DNA of 64,000 nucleotides from Pedobacter sp. Bi126 (GCF_918698245.1 NZ_CAKKMS010000007.1:62001-126000); one strand, 5' to 3'; positions 27,378 to 37,068 are shown, numbered from the stretch's first letter. Numbers and translations are program-made. Notes: generated from the sequence alone by a model not told the origin.

Positions 27378-28445
27378 ATGGTTGATAGAAGTAAATTCAA
27401 TGCAGAAGATTTTCTTGTCGATAGTACTTTTCAGCAGTATTGTGCTGGAACCGATAAGCTTTGCGTTGGATATTGGGAGAAGTACATTAATGCCCACCCT
27501 GAGCAGGCTGCAGTAATTGCAGAAGCAAAAAAACTTTATGTGATCTTGAGCGGGAATAAACGCCCATTAAATAAACAGACAGAGAGCCTGAAGGAAAGTA
27601 TGTTTCCCGCAGAAAAAGTAGTTAAACTAAACCATTATTTATGGCTTAAAATGGCTGCAGCATTAGTTTTAGTGCTTGGCGCAGTATTGGTTTATAACAC
27701 ATACTTTAAGTATAACAATACAAAAAATGCTGTAGCGGAGGTTTACACCTTTACCACAAAAAGTGGTGAGCGTAAAAAAATTAAACTTCAGGATGGAACA
27801 TCGGTGCTATTAAACGCAAAAAGTTCTTTATCTGTAACCAAAGGTTTTAACGATCAATTCAGAGAGGTTACCCTAACAGGCGAAGCTTTTTTTGATGTGG
27901 CTCACGATAAAAATAAACCTTTTAAAGTGCACACAGCCGATTTTAACATCAATGTACTGGGTACTGCTTTTAATGTGAAAGCATATCCTGATGAAACAAC
28001 TTCAGAAGCAACTTTAATCCGCGGGTTAATTACCATGGAAGCCGTAAATGGAAATGGCGGAACCATTACTTTAAAACCAAGTCAGAAAGTTACTTTTTAT
28101 AAGAGCGTTGCGCCGCAACAAAAAAGCAAATTGCTTAAACCTACTGCTTTACAGCCCGAAATTACCATTAACCATTACACAAAGATTAAAGACAGCACCA
28201 TTGTAGAAACCGCCTGGACGCAGAACCGGATCGAAATATACGATCAGGATTTTGATGAGATTAGAAATGTTTTAGAAAAATGGTACAACGTAGAGATCAG
28301 ATTTACAGATCCTTCAATAGAAAAATACCGCTTCACAGCCACCATAACAAACGAAAGTATCGAACAGGTTTTACAAGCTTTAAAAGACACTGAAAATAAT
28401 TTTAAATATGAGATAAAAGGAAAACAGGTAACCATCTCGAAATAG
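27378..28445 (+). CDS. FecR-family anti-sigma factor
   Basis: Inner-membrane regulator of 355 residues. The N-terminal cytoplasmic part (about 1-90) should bind the sigma factor. One membrane helix lies at about residues 92-112 (LWLKMAAALVLVLGAVLVYNTYF). The periplasmic FecR domain follows (FTTKSGERKKIKLQDGTSVLLNAKSSL, EVTLTGEAFFDVAHDKNKPFKVHT, VLGTAFNVKAY). The C-terminal DUF4974 domain (IYDQDFDEIRNVLEKWYNVEI..YRFTATITNESIEQVLQALK) would contact the STN domain of the SusC encoded next. The partner sigma gene is upstream at 26007. Confidence 0.95.
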   Translation: MVDRSKFNAEDFLVDSTFQQYCAGTDKLCVGYWEKYINAHPEQAAVIAEAKKLYVILSGNKRPLNKQTESLKESMFPAEKVVKLNHYLWLKMAAALVLVLGAVLVYNTYFKYNNTKNAVAEVYTFTTKSGERKKIKLQDGTSVLLNAKSSLSVTKGFNDQFREVTLTGEAFFDVAHDKNKPFKVHTADFNINVLGTAFNVKAYPDETTSEATLIRGLITMEAVNGNGGTITLKPSQKVTFYKSVAPQQKSKLLKPTALQPEITINHYTKIKDSTIVETAWTQNRIEIYDQDFDEIRNVLEKWYNVEIRFTDPSIEKYRFTATITNESIEQVLQALKDTENNFKYEIKGKQVTISK

Positions 28446-28564
28446 AAAGAAAAAAGGACGGTGTTGGAGCACCGCCCTTGTAATTTCTCTTTTGATTAAT
28501 TAATGGCAGTTTATGCGCAAACAGATTGCTGCCAAGAACTTTATGCAACCAAAAAAACAAAAAT

Positions 28565-31500
28565 ATGATTTATTATTACTTACTGCAAGGGCGCCCAAAA
28601 TATAAAGCGCTTCTAAAATTCATTATGCTAATGAAACTAGCCTGTATTATGGTTTTCATTACCTGTCTTAATGTTTCGGCATCGGTTTTTTCTCAGGAAA
28701 AAATTTCTTTGGATGTTAAGAAAACAAAGCTGGCCAGGGTATTACAGATTATTGAGCAGCAAAGCAGTTACCATTTTGTTTACAGCTCTTCTTACGTTCC
28801 GGTAAACAAGGATGTAAGCATTACTGTAACCAATACTTTGGTTACTGATGTATTGGCAGCCATTTTAAACAGAACCAACCTGAAATATTCTGTTTCGGAT
28901 GGTGGCTTGATTGTAATTAGCAAAAATAAAGAAGTCCCGATTTCGGGAACCGTTAAAGATGCCCTTGGAGGGGTTTTGCCTGGTGCAAGTGTTAGGGTTA
29001 AAGGAACAGGCATTGGTACTTCTACCGATGTGAACGGTAAATTTGCATTAAATGCGCCTGAAAATGCTATTCTGGTAATTTCTTATGCTGGTTTTCAAAC
29101 CAGGGAAATTGCCATCGGTTCGCAGGCCAATATTGATATCGTACTATCAGAAGATACCAAACAGCTTACCGATGTGGTGGTTACTGCTTTGGGTATCAAA
29201 AAAGAAAGAAGGGCCTTAGGTTACTCGGTTACGCAGGTTGGCGGCGAAACGCTAACCCAGGCTCGTGAAAATAATATTACCAACTCTTTAGTGGGTAAAG
29301 TAGCAGGTTTAGATATTGCCGGTACATCCGGAGGTGCTGGTGCGGCCACCAACGTTACCATCCGTGGTGTATCTAGCTTAGGTCCGTCAAGTCAGCCACT
29401 GTATGTTGTTAATGGTATTCCAATGGAAAGTGCACCGGTTGGTTTTGGGAGCACTATTGGTATTGGTAATAATGGCGGTCAATATGATAATGCACCAGAT
29501 TTAGGAGATGCGATCAGCAACTTAAACCCTGATGATATTGAAAGCATTTCTGTTTTGAAAGGTGCTGCAGCTTCAGCACTGTATGGTAACAGAGCTAAAG
29601 CAGGCGTAATCCTGATCACTACTAAAAGTGGCAAGGGGAACAATATTGAGTTTAGCAGTAATTATGTTGCCGAGCAGGTGATGGATAGAACCAACTGGCA
29701 ATATATATACGGACAAGGTGTAAATGGTCAGAAACCCGCTACGCAATTGGCAGCAGCTTCTACAGGAAGCTCGAGCTGGGGGGCCAGATTAGATGGTTCT
29801 AACGTAGTTCAGTTTGATGGTGTGAGCAGGCCTTATTCTGCTCAGGAGAATAATATTGAAGATTTTTACAGAACAGGAGGAACGTTTACTAATACCCTGG
29901 CATTAAACAAATCTTTTACCGGTGGCGTAATGCGCTTATCTGCAAGCGATTTAACCAATAGATCGGTTGTACCTAACTCTGGTTTAAACAGACAAAATTT
30001 TACCCTTTCCGGTACTTTCGATCCAATAAAGAACCTAGTGATTGATGCACGTTTTAACTATATTTTAGAACAAGCCAAAAATAGGCCAATGGTTTCTGAT
30101 GGTGCAGGTAACGCCAATTATAATGCAGCATTTTTACCAACCAGTGTAAATATTGAAACGCTAAAGCCTGGTAAAAAACCTGATGAAACTGAGCTTTCGT
30201 ATAATACAGGTAATACCTATGCTACTAACCCTTGGTTTGCTGCTTATGATTTTATTCACAATACCAAAAGAGAACGTTTATTAAGTTCTATTAGTGCAAA
30301 ATATACCTTTGATAACGGATTGTTTTTACAGGCACGTGCAGGTAGAGATTCCTATAACGACAATTACGTTGCGGTTACCCCATCCGGTACGGCTTATGAT
30401 GCCGACGGAGGTTACACCGAACAGATCAGTAAATTCTCTGATATTAATGTGGATGCGTTGATTGGTAAATCTTTTAAAATAGACGATTTTTCAATTACCC
30501 CAAATTTTGGTGCAAGTTACCGCCGTACCAAAGGTGCCGGAACCACAAATACAGGCGGATCTTTCCAGATTTTTGGTGTTTATAATTTATCCAATACAGG
30601 AGGGAAGGCGGTAGCCGTTTACCAGACTGATCAGGAAACCCAATCTGTTTATGGAACGTTAGAAGTAACTTATAAAGATATTTTATATTTAACAGGAAGT
30701 GCACGTAACGATTGGTTTTCTACCTTGGCCACGCCCGGCAGAGATAATAAATTAAATACCATTTATCCATCTATCAGCGGTTCATTTGTTTTTACAGAAT
30801 TATGGAAGCCATCTTTCTTGAGTTTTGGTAAATTAAGAGCGGGTTTTGCCAATGTTGGTCAGGCAACCACGCCTTTCCAAACACAGCTTTATTATAATTT
30901 ACGTAGTGAAACCATTAATGGCAGTTCGCTTGGAAATATTGTAAATGCTGCAATCCCGAATGCTACATTAAAGGCGTCTAGCGCAAGTGAACTTGAAGTT
31001 GGTACAGAAATGAGGTTCTTTGGCGATCGCCTTAGTGTTGATTTTACCTGGTACAACAAAAAATCGAAAGATGAGATCCTTGCTGTTCCTACTTCAACCA
31101 CAACTGGCTATAACGGGGCATTTTTAAATATTGGCAAGTTGCAAAACCGCGGTGTTGAAGCTTTAGTATCGGGCGTTGTTTTAAAAAATAAAGATTTCAG
31201 CTGGACATCAACTTTAAACGGATCGTATAATGATAACAAAGTATTAACGCTTGCACCTGGTACAGCTTCGCAACCTTTGGCAACGTCAAGGAGTAATGTG
31301 GGCTTTTTACAGAATCTAGAAGGATTGGCTATTGCACAGGTAATGGCTTACGATTATAAATACGATGCTAATGGTAATATTATAAAAGATACCAATGGTA
31401 TTCCAGAAAGAGGAGAGCTGAAACCTTATGGTTCAGCCTACAATAAGTGGACTGCTGGTTGGAACAACGAGTTTAACTACAAAGGTGTTAACTTTTCATT

Positions 31501-31906
31501 CCTGATTGATGGTAAATGGGGCGGCAAAATTTTCTCTGCCACTGATTATTATGGTTATGTGTTTGGTTTGCATCAGGCTACTTTAGAAAACCGTGATGCG
31601 TTAGGCATAAATGCAGCAAATTATTACAGCACTTTTGCCAATAACGTATCAAAGCAGTTTGTGCAGGATGCAAGTTTTATCAAATTCAGACAAGTTATTC
31701 TGGGTTATAACTTCCCTGGAAAAATGTTCAATAATAAGATTAAAGGTTTAAATGTGAGTTTTGTTGGGCGTAATTTATTCATCCTGATGAAGAAAACAGA
31801 CAACATCGATCCCGAGTCGAGCTATAATGCAACCATTCCGGGTATGGAGCTCGGCGGAGTGCCGCCAGTGCGTACCTACGGTTTAAATTTAAGTGTTAAG
31901 TTATAA
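28565..31906 (+). CDS. SusC-like TonB-dependent transporter with STN domain
   Basis: Outer-membrane importer of about 1113 residues. The ATG at 28565 is preferred: it gives the usual basic N-terminus before the signal peptide ending SASVFSQ, whereas the frame upstream starts only with TTG at 28526. It has an STN secretin/TonB short N-terminal domain (ISLDVKKTKLARVLQIIEQQ, ISVTV-type strands, GGLIVISK), a carboxypeptidase-regulatory-like domain (SGTVKDALGGVLPGASVRVKG), a plug (TIRGVSSLGPSSQPLYVVNGIP, YGNRAKAGVILITTKSG) and a barrel ending TYGLNLSVKL. The STN domain links it to the FecR gene just upstream. The ligand is unknown; the GH20 gene downstream suggests an N-acetylhexosamine-containing glycan. 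Confidence 0.95.
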   Translation: MIYYYLLQGRPKYKALLKFIMLMKLACIMVFITCLNVSASVFSQEKISLDVKKTKLARVLQIIEQQSSYHFVYSSSYVPVNKDVSITVTNTLVTDVLAAILNRTNLKYSVSDGGLIVISKNKEVPISGTVKDALGGVLPGASVRVKGTGIGTSTDVNGKFALNAPENAILVISYAGFQTREIAIGSQANIDIVLSEDTKQLTDVVVTALGIKKERRALGYSVTQVGGETLTQARENNITNSLVGKVAGLDIAGTSGGAGAATNVTIRGVSSLGPSSQPLYVVNGIPMESAPVGFGSTIGIGNNGGQYDNAPDLGDAISNLNPDDIESISVLKGAAASALYGNRAKAGVILITTKSGKGNNIEFSSNYVAEQVMDRTNWQYIYGQGVNGQKPATQLAAASTGSSSWGARLDGSNVVQFDGVSRPYSAQENNIEDFYRTGGTFTNTLALNKSFTGGVMRLSASDLTNRSVVPNSGLNRQNFTLSGTFDPIKNLVIDARFNYILEQAKNRPMVSDGAGNANYNAAFLPTSVNIETLKPGKKPDETELSYNTGNTYATNPWFAAYDFIHNTKRERLLSSISAKYTFDNGLFLQARAGRDSYNDNYVAVTPSGTAYDADGGYTEQISKFSDINVDALIGKSFKIDDFSITPNFGASYRRTKGAGTTNTGGSFQIFGVYNLSNTGGKAVAVYQTDQETQSVYGTLEVTYKDILYLTGSARNDWFSTLATPGRDNKLNTIYPSISGSFVFTELWKPSFLSFGKLRAGFANVGQATTPFQTQLYYNLRSETINGSSLGNIVNAAIPNATLKASSASELEVGTEMRFFGDRLSVDFTWYNKKSKDEILAVPTSTTTGYNGAFLNIGKLQNRGVEALVSGVVLKNKDFSWTSTLNGSYNDNKVLTLAPGTASQPLATSRSNVGFLQNLEGLAIAQVMAYDYKYDANGNIIKDTNGIPERGELKPYGSAYNKWTAGWNNEFNYKGVNFSFLIDGKWGGKIFSATDYYGYVFGLHQATLENRDALGINAANYYSTFANNVSKQFVQDASFIKFRQVILGYNFPGKMFNNKIKGLNVSFVGRNLFILMKKTDNIDPESSYNATIPGMELGGVPPVRTYGLNLSVKL

Positions 31907-31925
31907 TCCTTTAAACGAATTGAAA

Positions 31926-33506
31926 ATGAAAACGATCATAAAATTATACGTACCACTTTTATTATCTGGATTAGCCCTGATAGCTGGTTGTACAAAAGAC
32001 TTTGAAAAAATTAATACAGATCCAACATCAGTTGGACAAGAGCAATATAACCCAAACTTTCTTTTATCTACCGCCCAGTTAAATTATACCGGAAGCATCG
32101 ACTTTGCCTACGAGACCTGGAGGGGTAATTTAATCTATGCTTCTACCATGATGCAGGGCATGTCATCCGTAATTGGTTATTGGGCAGGTGATAAATACAT
32201 GCTTAATGAAGGTTATACAGCAGCTTATTGGGAAAAAGCTTATCCCGATCAGGTTAAGTACGCTGCCGATTTAGTTGAGTTTACCAAAGGGAAAAGCCAG
32301 TATAATAACGTTTATCAGATGGGTAGAATTTGGAAAGCCCTGATTTTTGAGCGATTAACAGATTTATATGGCGATATACCCTATTTTGATGCTGGAAGAG
32401 GTTATTATACTGCAAATTTATATCCCAAATATGATGCACAGCAGGCTATTTATACCGATTTGTTAAAAGAGGTTGATGAAGCGAGCACTGCCTTAAATGC
32501 AAGTGGCGATAAAGTAACCGGCGATCTTGTTTTTGCTGGCGACATTGCAAAATGGAAACGTTTTGGAAATAGTTTAATGTTGCGAATGGCCATGAGGTTA
32601 ACCAAAGCTGATGCCACTTTAGCTCAGACTTACATTAACAAGGCAGTTGGTAAAACCATGACAGGCGATTCGGACAATGCGTTCTTTAAACACGATACCA
32701 ACGGCGCCCGTGTAACGCAGAACAGAAATGCACAGGTTTTGTTAGGTGATGGCGGTCAGGAGAATTTTTACACCAGGTGGAGCAGTACCTTCATCAATTA
32801 TTTAAAAACGAATAACGACCCTCGTTTGGGCAAGGTAGCAGTAACCAAATTATATTTAACGGATGGAACCAAAGATCAAAATCCTGCTTTCGTGACTAAT
32901 CCTGCAGTACAAAAAGGGATGCCAAATGGTAAAGATCTAAGTGGTATTGCAGGAAGAGATGTTCGTCAGGACCCCTCTTATACTGATTTTACCGATTATT
33001 CATCTCCAAATCCGGGTATGTTAAAAAGAGATGGTAATACTTTTATCCTTACCTATGCCGAAACGGAATTGCTTTGGGCAGAGGCAGCACAGCGTTATGG
33101 TATTGGGGGTTCTGCTGCTACGCATTACAATGCCGGTGTAATTTCTGCAATGACTTATCTTTCTCAATATGATCCATCAATGGCTGTAAACGGAACGGAT
33201 GCTGCGGCTTATTTAAGCGCCCATCCATATGTAGCGGCCAATGGTTTAGAGATGATTGGCATCCAATATTGGGCACACACCATTACCATGCTCGATTTTT
33301 ACGAAGCTTGGTCGAACTGGAGAAGAACAGGTATTCCTGCGCTAGTGCCTATTGTATATCCAAATACCAATACAGGTGGTTCAATTCCACGTCGGTTCCC
33401 TTATCCACTTTTTGAAGGCGTTACTAATGCGGTAAATTATAAAGCTGCATCTGCTGCTGTTCCAGGAGGCGATAAGCTGGTAGGAAAAGTTTGGTGGGAT
33501 AAATAA
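31926..33506 (+). CDS. SusD/RagB-like outer-membrane lipoprotein (SusD-like_2 type)
   Basis: Lipoprotein of 526 residues from the ATG at 31926 (MKTIIKLYVPLLLSGLALIAGC, lipobox LIAGC). An upstream in-frame GTG at 31893 overlaps the susC end and is less likely. The protein carries FEKINTDPTSVGQEQYNPNFLLSTAQ, GRIWKALIFERLTDLYGDIPYFDAG and WKRFGNSLMLRMAMRL, typical of the SusD-like_2 group, and the late ILTYAETELLWAEAA. It partners the SusC encoded 19 bases upstream and binds the incoming glycan or peptide-glycan. Confidence 0.93.
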   Translation: MKTIIKLYVPLLLSGLALIAGCTKDFEKINTDPTSVGQEQYNPNFLLSTAQLNYTGSIDFAYETWRGNLIYASTMMQGMSSVIGYWAGDKYMLNEGYTAAYWEKAYPDQVKYAADLVEFTKGKSQYNNVYQMGRIWKALIFERLTDLYGDIPYFDAGRGYYTANLYPKYDAQQAIYTDLLKEVDEASTALNASGDKVTGDLVFAGDIAKWKRFGNSLMLRMAMRLTKADATLAQTYINKAVGKTMTGDSDNAFFKHDTNGARVTQNRNAQVLLGDGGQENFYTRWSSTFINYLKTNNDPRLGKVAVTKLYLTDGTKDQNPAFVTNPAVQKGMPNGKDLSGIAGRDVRQDPSYTDFTDYSSPNPGMLKRDGNTFILTYAETELLWAEAAQRYGIGGSAATHYNAGVISAMTYLSQYDPSMAVNGTDAAAYLSAHPYVAANGLEMIGIQYWAHTITMLDFYEAWSNWRRTGIPALVPIVYPNTNTGGSIPRRFPYPLFEGVTNAVNYKAASAAVPGGDKLVGKVWWDK

Positions 33507-33530
33507 TTTATATCATCCCGGTTTTTTACT

Positions 33531-33563
33531 AGCCGACATTGCTCATGCAGTGTCGGCTTTTTT
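33531..33563 (+). terminator. Intrinsic terminator after the second SusCD pair
   Basis: AGCCGACATTGC at 33531-33542 pairs with GCAGTGTCGGCT at 33547-33558 (one wobble) and is followed by a T run to 33563. It separates the SusCD transcript from the GH20 gene. Confidence 0.9.
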
Positions 33564-33591
33564 ATTCTAGTGTTTTCCATTGCATTTTCAT

Positions 33592-33601
33592 CAAACGTTT
33601 G
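33592..33601. promoter_or_regulatory. CAAACGTTTG palindrome upstream of the GH20 gene
   Basis: A perfect 10-bp palindrome with a central CG, followed by CGC, lies 134 bases before the GH20 ATG. Two more copies with similar flanks lie upstream of the gene at 36510. This is a candidate binding site for a LacI-family or similar regulator encoded outside the locus. Confidence 0.5.
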
Positions 33602-33734
33602 CGCAAAACTTACTTGAGCGTATAAAGAAGTTTAGTCTATCTTTAACTCATAAGTACATCATTTTCAGTATTAAAACGGTAATGTGTTTAACGGAATACG
33701 CTAAACGCTAATTATAATAATTCATCATTTACAC

Positions 33735-36074
33735 ATGAAAAGCATTCTATTTACTCTTGGTTTCGTTATTGTCACTCAAGGTCTTTTATTCGGTCAAACC
33801 GACAGCACGGTTATTCAATCAGTACCCAACATTAAAGAAATAAAGGCTGGCGACAAGGAAATTATTTTTCCCGAAAGCCCAAAAGGTTATTCTCTGGTAT
33901 TCAAGGGAAGTAATCGCGAACCAATAGTAAATTCATCTGGCGATATTACCACGCCACTGGTTGCAACAAATGTCAACTTGTATTTCGAACTGATTAGTCA
34001 GGTAAGCGATTCGATAAAGTATGATGTATCTAAACAGATCGTTGTCCCAGGGAAATTTTCAGACGGTGGTATTAACCCACAGCCTTTTGTAATCCCCGCT
34101 TTACGAGAATGGCATGGTGGTAAAGGCAATTTCTCTTTAACTGCCACCAGCAGAATTGTTTTAAATGCAGCGAATGAGAAACAGCTGCAGAACGTTGCAA
34201 GTATTTTAAAACAAGAGTTGAAACATCAGTTGGGTTTTAACCTTTTAATTGTGAAAGGTAAGGCTAAAAAAGGCGATATTTTTTTATCCTTAAGTGCAAT
34301 AGATAAAAGCATCGGCGAAGAAGGATACTACTTTAATGCAGATGAACATATTACCATTAGCGCAGTAAAATATCAGGGGCTATTCTGGGGAACAAGAACT
34401 TTATTGCAGCTACTGGAACAGAAAAATTCCATTCCAAAAGGATTGGCAAGAGATTATCCAGCGTTTAAAGTTCGCGGATTTGTGCTCGATGTTGGCCGTA
34501 AGTTCTTTAGTCTACAGTTTTTAAGAGATTATGTGAAATTCATGTCTTATTACAAATTGAACGATTTTCAGATCCACTTAAATGACAATGGCTTTAAAAA
34601 ATACTTCAATGATAATTGGGCTGATACCTATTCGTCTTTCCGCTTAGAAAATACAACCTACCCTGGGCTGACAGCAAAAGATGGTTCTTATACCAAAAAG
34701 GAATTTATGGCGCTACAACAGTTAGCCGATAATTATGCGGTCCGTATTATTCCAGAAATTGATGCACCGGCACATGCGCTGGCTTTTACCAAGGTAGTTC
34801 CCGAAATTGGCAGTAAAGCATATGGTATGGATCACCTTGATCTCCATAATCCACTTAGTTATACAGTTATGGAAAATGTATTTAAAGAATATATTTCTGG
34901 TAGCACACCCGTGTTTTCGGGTAAAGCGGTTCACATTGGTACAGATGAATATGCTAAAAAAGATGCAGAAGTTTTTAGGGCTTTTACCGATCATATGATT
35001 AAATATGTAGAAGGTTTTGGAAAAGATGTTAGGCTATGGGGAGCATTAACACACGCAAAAGGTACCACTCCTGTAAAAGTAGAAAATGTGGTGATGAACA
35101 CTTGGTACAATGGTTATGCCAACCCTGTTGAAATGAAGAAACTGGGCTATAAGCAAATCAGTACGCCCGATGGATGGCTATATATTGTACCTGCAGCAGG
35201 CTACTATTATGATTACCTGAACATTAAAAATCTTTATAACAAATGGACCCCTTCTATGATTGGGAATGTTCAGTTTACACCTGGCGATCCTACTATATTA
35301 GGTGGCTCTTTTGCCGTGTGGAATGATATTGTAGGCAACGGAATTACAGAAAAAGATGTACATGATAGGGTATTTCCCGCTATGCAGGTATTAGGACAAA
35401 AGATGTGGGGAGGAAATAATACAACTTTAAAGTTCGAAGATTTTAACGTTTTGAGCAAGAAGATAGGAGAAGGCCCGTCATTAAACATAAATGGAAAGCT
35501 ATCTAAAAACGATGCGCCATTTACAGCCCAGTTTAATTTCGATAAAAAGGACAAACAAATTAAAACTACTGGTGCAACTTATACAGAAGGATATTTAAAG
35601 AACGCTTTATCATTTTCAGGAAAAGATAGTTATGCCAGGTTACCATACGCTGAAATAGGTTATAATTATACGGTTTCTTTTTGGGTAAACCCTGCCAATA
35701 ACAATTTGGACGGTGCGCTGTTATTCAAATCGCCTAACGCTACTGTAAAACTAAAACAGACAGGTACGGGCAAACTTGGGTTTTCAAGGGAAGGTTATGA
35801 TATCGATTTTGGATATGCTGTGCCCGAAAATAGCTGGACACACGTGATCATAACCGGAACCAATAAAGGCACCAATCTTTATGTGAATGGTAAACTTGAA
35901 AAACGATTGTACGATAACTGGATTACATTTACAGATAAAGACAAAACGAAAGTGCGTAAATCAGAAACTTTGTTTTTCCCACTTCAAACAGTTGGTGGAT
36001 TTAAAGGAAAGTTAGATGAATTACAAGTTTGGAACAAGGTATTGTCAGACGAAGAGATTCTGGCCTTAAAGTGA
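33735..36074 (+). CDS. Secreted GH20 beta-N-acetylhexosaminidase with LamG domain
   Basis: Exported enzyme of 779 residues; the signal peptide ends near LLFGQ. Residues about 115-240 form the GH20 N-terminal alpha/beta domain. The catalytic barrel starts at FKVRGFVLDVGRKFFSLQFLRDYVKFMSYYKLNDFQIHLND and holds the catalytic Asp404-Glu405 pair in HIGTDEY, followed by the Trp-rich TWYNGY and WNDIVGNG segments. Residues about 590-779 form a LamG/concanavalin-like module (ALSFSGKDSYARLPY, YTVSFWVNPAN, GFKGKLDELQVWNKVLSDEEI) that may bind glycan. It removes terminal beta-linked GlcNAc or GalNAc. It has its own terminators before and after it, so it is probably a single-gene unit. Confidence 0.9.
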   Translation: MKSILFTLGFVIVTQGLLFGQTDSTVIQSVPNIKEIKAGDKEIIFPESPKGYSLVFKGSNREPIVNSSGDITTPLVATNVNLYFELISQVSDSIKYDVSKQIVVPGKFSDGGINPQPFVIPALREWHGGKGNFSLTATSRIVLNAANEKQLQNVASILKQELKHQLGFNLLIVKGKAKKGDIFLSLSAIDKSIGEEGYYFNADEHITISAVKYQGLFWGTRTLLQLLEQKNSIPKGLARDYPAFKVRGFVLDVGRKFFSLQFLRDYVKFMSYYKLNDFQIHLNDNGFKKYFNDNWADTYSSFRLENTTYPGLTAKDGSYTKKEFMALQQLADNYAVRIIPEIDAPAHALAFTKVVPEIGSKAYGMDHLDLHNPLSYTVMENVFKEYISGSTPVFSGKAVHIGTDEYAKKDAEVFRAFTDHMIKYVEGFGKDVRLWGALTHAKGTTPVKVENVVMNTWYNGYANPVEMKKLGYKQISTPDGWLYIVPAAGYYYDYLNIKNLYNKWTPSMIGNVQFTPGDPTILGGSFAVWNDIVGNGITEKDVHDRVFPAMQVLGQKMWGGNNTTLKFEDFNVLSKKIGEGPSLNINGKLSKNDAPFTAQFNFDKKDKQIKTTGATYTEGYLKNALSFSGKDSYARLPYAEIGYNYTVSFWVNPANNNLDGALLFKSPNATVKLKQTGTGKLGFSREGYDIDFGYAVPENSWTHVIITGTNKGTNLYVNGKLEKRLYDNWITFTDKDKTKVRKSETLFFPLQTVGGFKGKLDELQVWNKVLSDEEILALK

Positions 36075-36122
36075 TAAAAAAGGATTAAACAATAACCCGT
36101 CTCGATTAAATCAGTTTTTACC

Positions 36123-36155
36123 AGCCGATACCGCAAATGTGGTATCGGCTTTTTT
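36123..36155 (+). terminator. Intrinsic terminator of the GH20 gene
   Basis: AGCCGATACC at 36123-36132 pairs perfectly with GGTATCGGCT at 36141-36150, followed by a run of T. It begins 48 bases after the stop codon. Confidence 0.9.
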
Positions 36156-36183
36156 GTCTCCCGTATTTTGATAATATTTTAAG

Positions 36184-36193
36184 CAAACGTTTG
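36184..36193. promoter_or_regulatory. CAAACGTTTG palindrome, distal copy before the 36510 gene
   Basis: A perfect palindrome followed by TGC, 326 bases upstream of the ATG at 36510. Same core as the sites at 33592 and 36312. Confidence 0.45.
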
Positions 36194-36311
36194 TGCTGTG
36201 TCGGTTTTAGACTTTGTTTTCTAATGCTTAAAGTAGATTTAAGCTGTAATATTAAACAGGCGTAGCGCTTTGATTTGATTGTTTTTTATGATTTAGTATT
36301 AGATTGTTAAT

Positions 36312-36321
36312 CAAACGTTTG
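36312..36321. promoter_or_regulatory. CAAACGTTTG palindrome, proximal copy before the 36510 gene
   Basis: A perfect palindrome in the context AATCAAACGTTTGTGC, 198 bases before the ATG at 36510 and 128 bases from the distal copy. The rest of 36156-36509 is AT-rich, with no gene seen. Confidence 0.45.
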
Positions 36322-36509
36322 TGCGTTATTTTGGGAAAATATCTCCTCAATAAAGCACTATATTTAATCAACAAGCTATTGTAATCTCACCTGTAATTTA
36401 ATGGTTATTCACTTTTACTATTGCGTAAGATTGTAGCTGTATTTTCTGGCGCTGTACACAAATGATTTTTAATTAATATTTTAAAATTTAACCCATTAAA
36501 CCAAAGAAA

Positions 36510-36911
36510 ATGAAAAAAACAATTGCTTTACTCGTAGCTTCTTTAGCTTTTACAGTTTGTCTGTTTAGTAGTTTTACGCCCGAAAAAGTTGCCCTTTCCC
36601 CTAAAAAGGTTATGCGCCGTGGGGTAGTTACGGTTACAAAAAATTTCACGACCAGTAATGGCCTGGCTGCGGTGGCAACACTACAGTATACCACCGGGCA
36701 GGTTTATTCGAGCATTACAGTAAGCATAGAAGGAGAGGGCAACGTTCCGCTGACTTCGGTGTCCCATTCCTCAGGCCCAATTTACGCCGATACTTTTGAA
36801 GGTTATAAGGCCGGATCTTATTATGAATATTTTGTAGATGTATTGGTAACTGGAAACCCGACTATTGGCTGGCAAATTTCAGATACAAGCGCCGAAGCGG
36901 TGGTGATTTAA
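36510..36911 (+). CDS. Small exported protein of unknown function
   Basis: Protein of 133 residues that I do not recognise. The first 25 residues (KKTIALLVASLAFTVCLFSS) form a clear export signal. The rest is short, beta-rich, Ser/Thr/Val-rich and has alternating hydrophobic residues (VYSSITVSIEGEGN, YYEYFVDVLVTGNPTIGWQIS), compatible with a single immunoglobulin-like fold. There is no lipobox at a suitable place and no catalytic motif. It stands alone between two terminators, with two CAAACGTTTG palindromes in its long upstream region, and so may share control with the GH20 gene. Confidence 0.75.
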   Translation: MKKTIALLVASLAFTVCLFSSFTPEKVALSPKKVMRRGVVTVTKNFTTSNGLAAVATLQYTTGQVYSSITVSIEGEGNVPLTSVSHSSGPIYADTFEGYKAGSYYEYFVDVLVTGNPTIGWQISDTSAEAVVI

Positions 36912-36963
36912 ATTGCCAGCCTAAATAAAGAGTCTACTGCTTCATTGCAGCAGTTTTTTGCAG

Positions 36964-36997
36964 AACCGGCATTGCCAAAAGCAATGCTGGTTTTTTT
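36964..36997 (+). terminator. Intrinsic terminator after the small exported gene
   Basis: AACCGGCATTGC at 36964-36975 pairs with GCAATGCTGGTT at 36981-36992 (one wobble), then T residues. A weaker CTGC..GCAG hairpin with six T lies just before, near 36937-36960. Confidence 0.85.
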
Positions 36998-37068
36998 ATG
37001 GTAACATTTCTAATGCGCTTTTTGATTAACGCTACAATAGTTTGATATTTAGAAACCAAACCAAAACA

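Noticed and set aside
28446..28564. Terminator between fecR and the second susC
   Set aside because: The CGGTG..CACCG hairpin near 28459-28479 has a mismatch and no immediate T run, and an operon is expected here; it may be a leader hairpin, but this cannot be settled.
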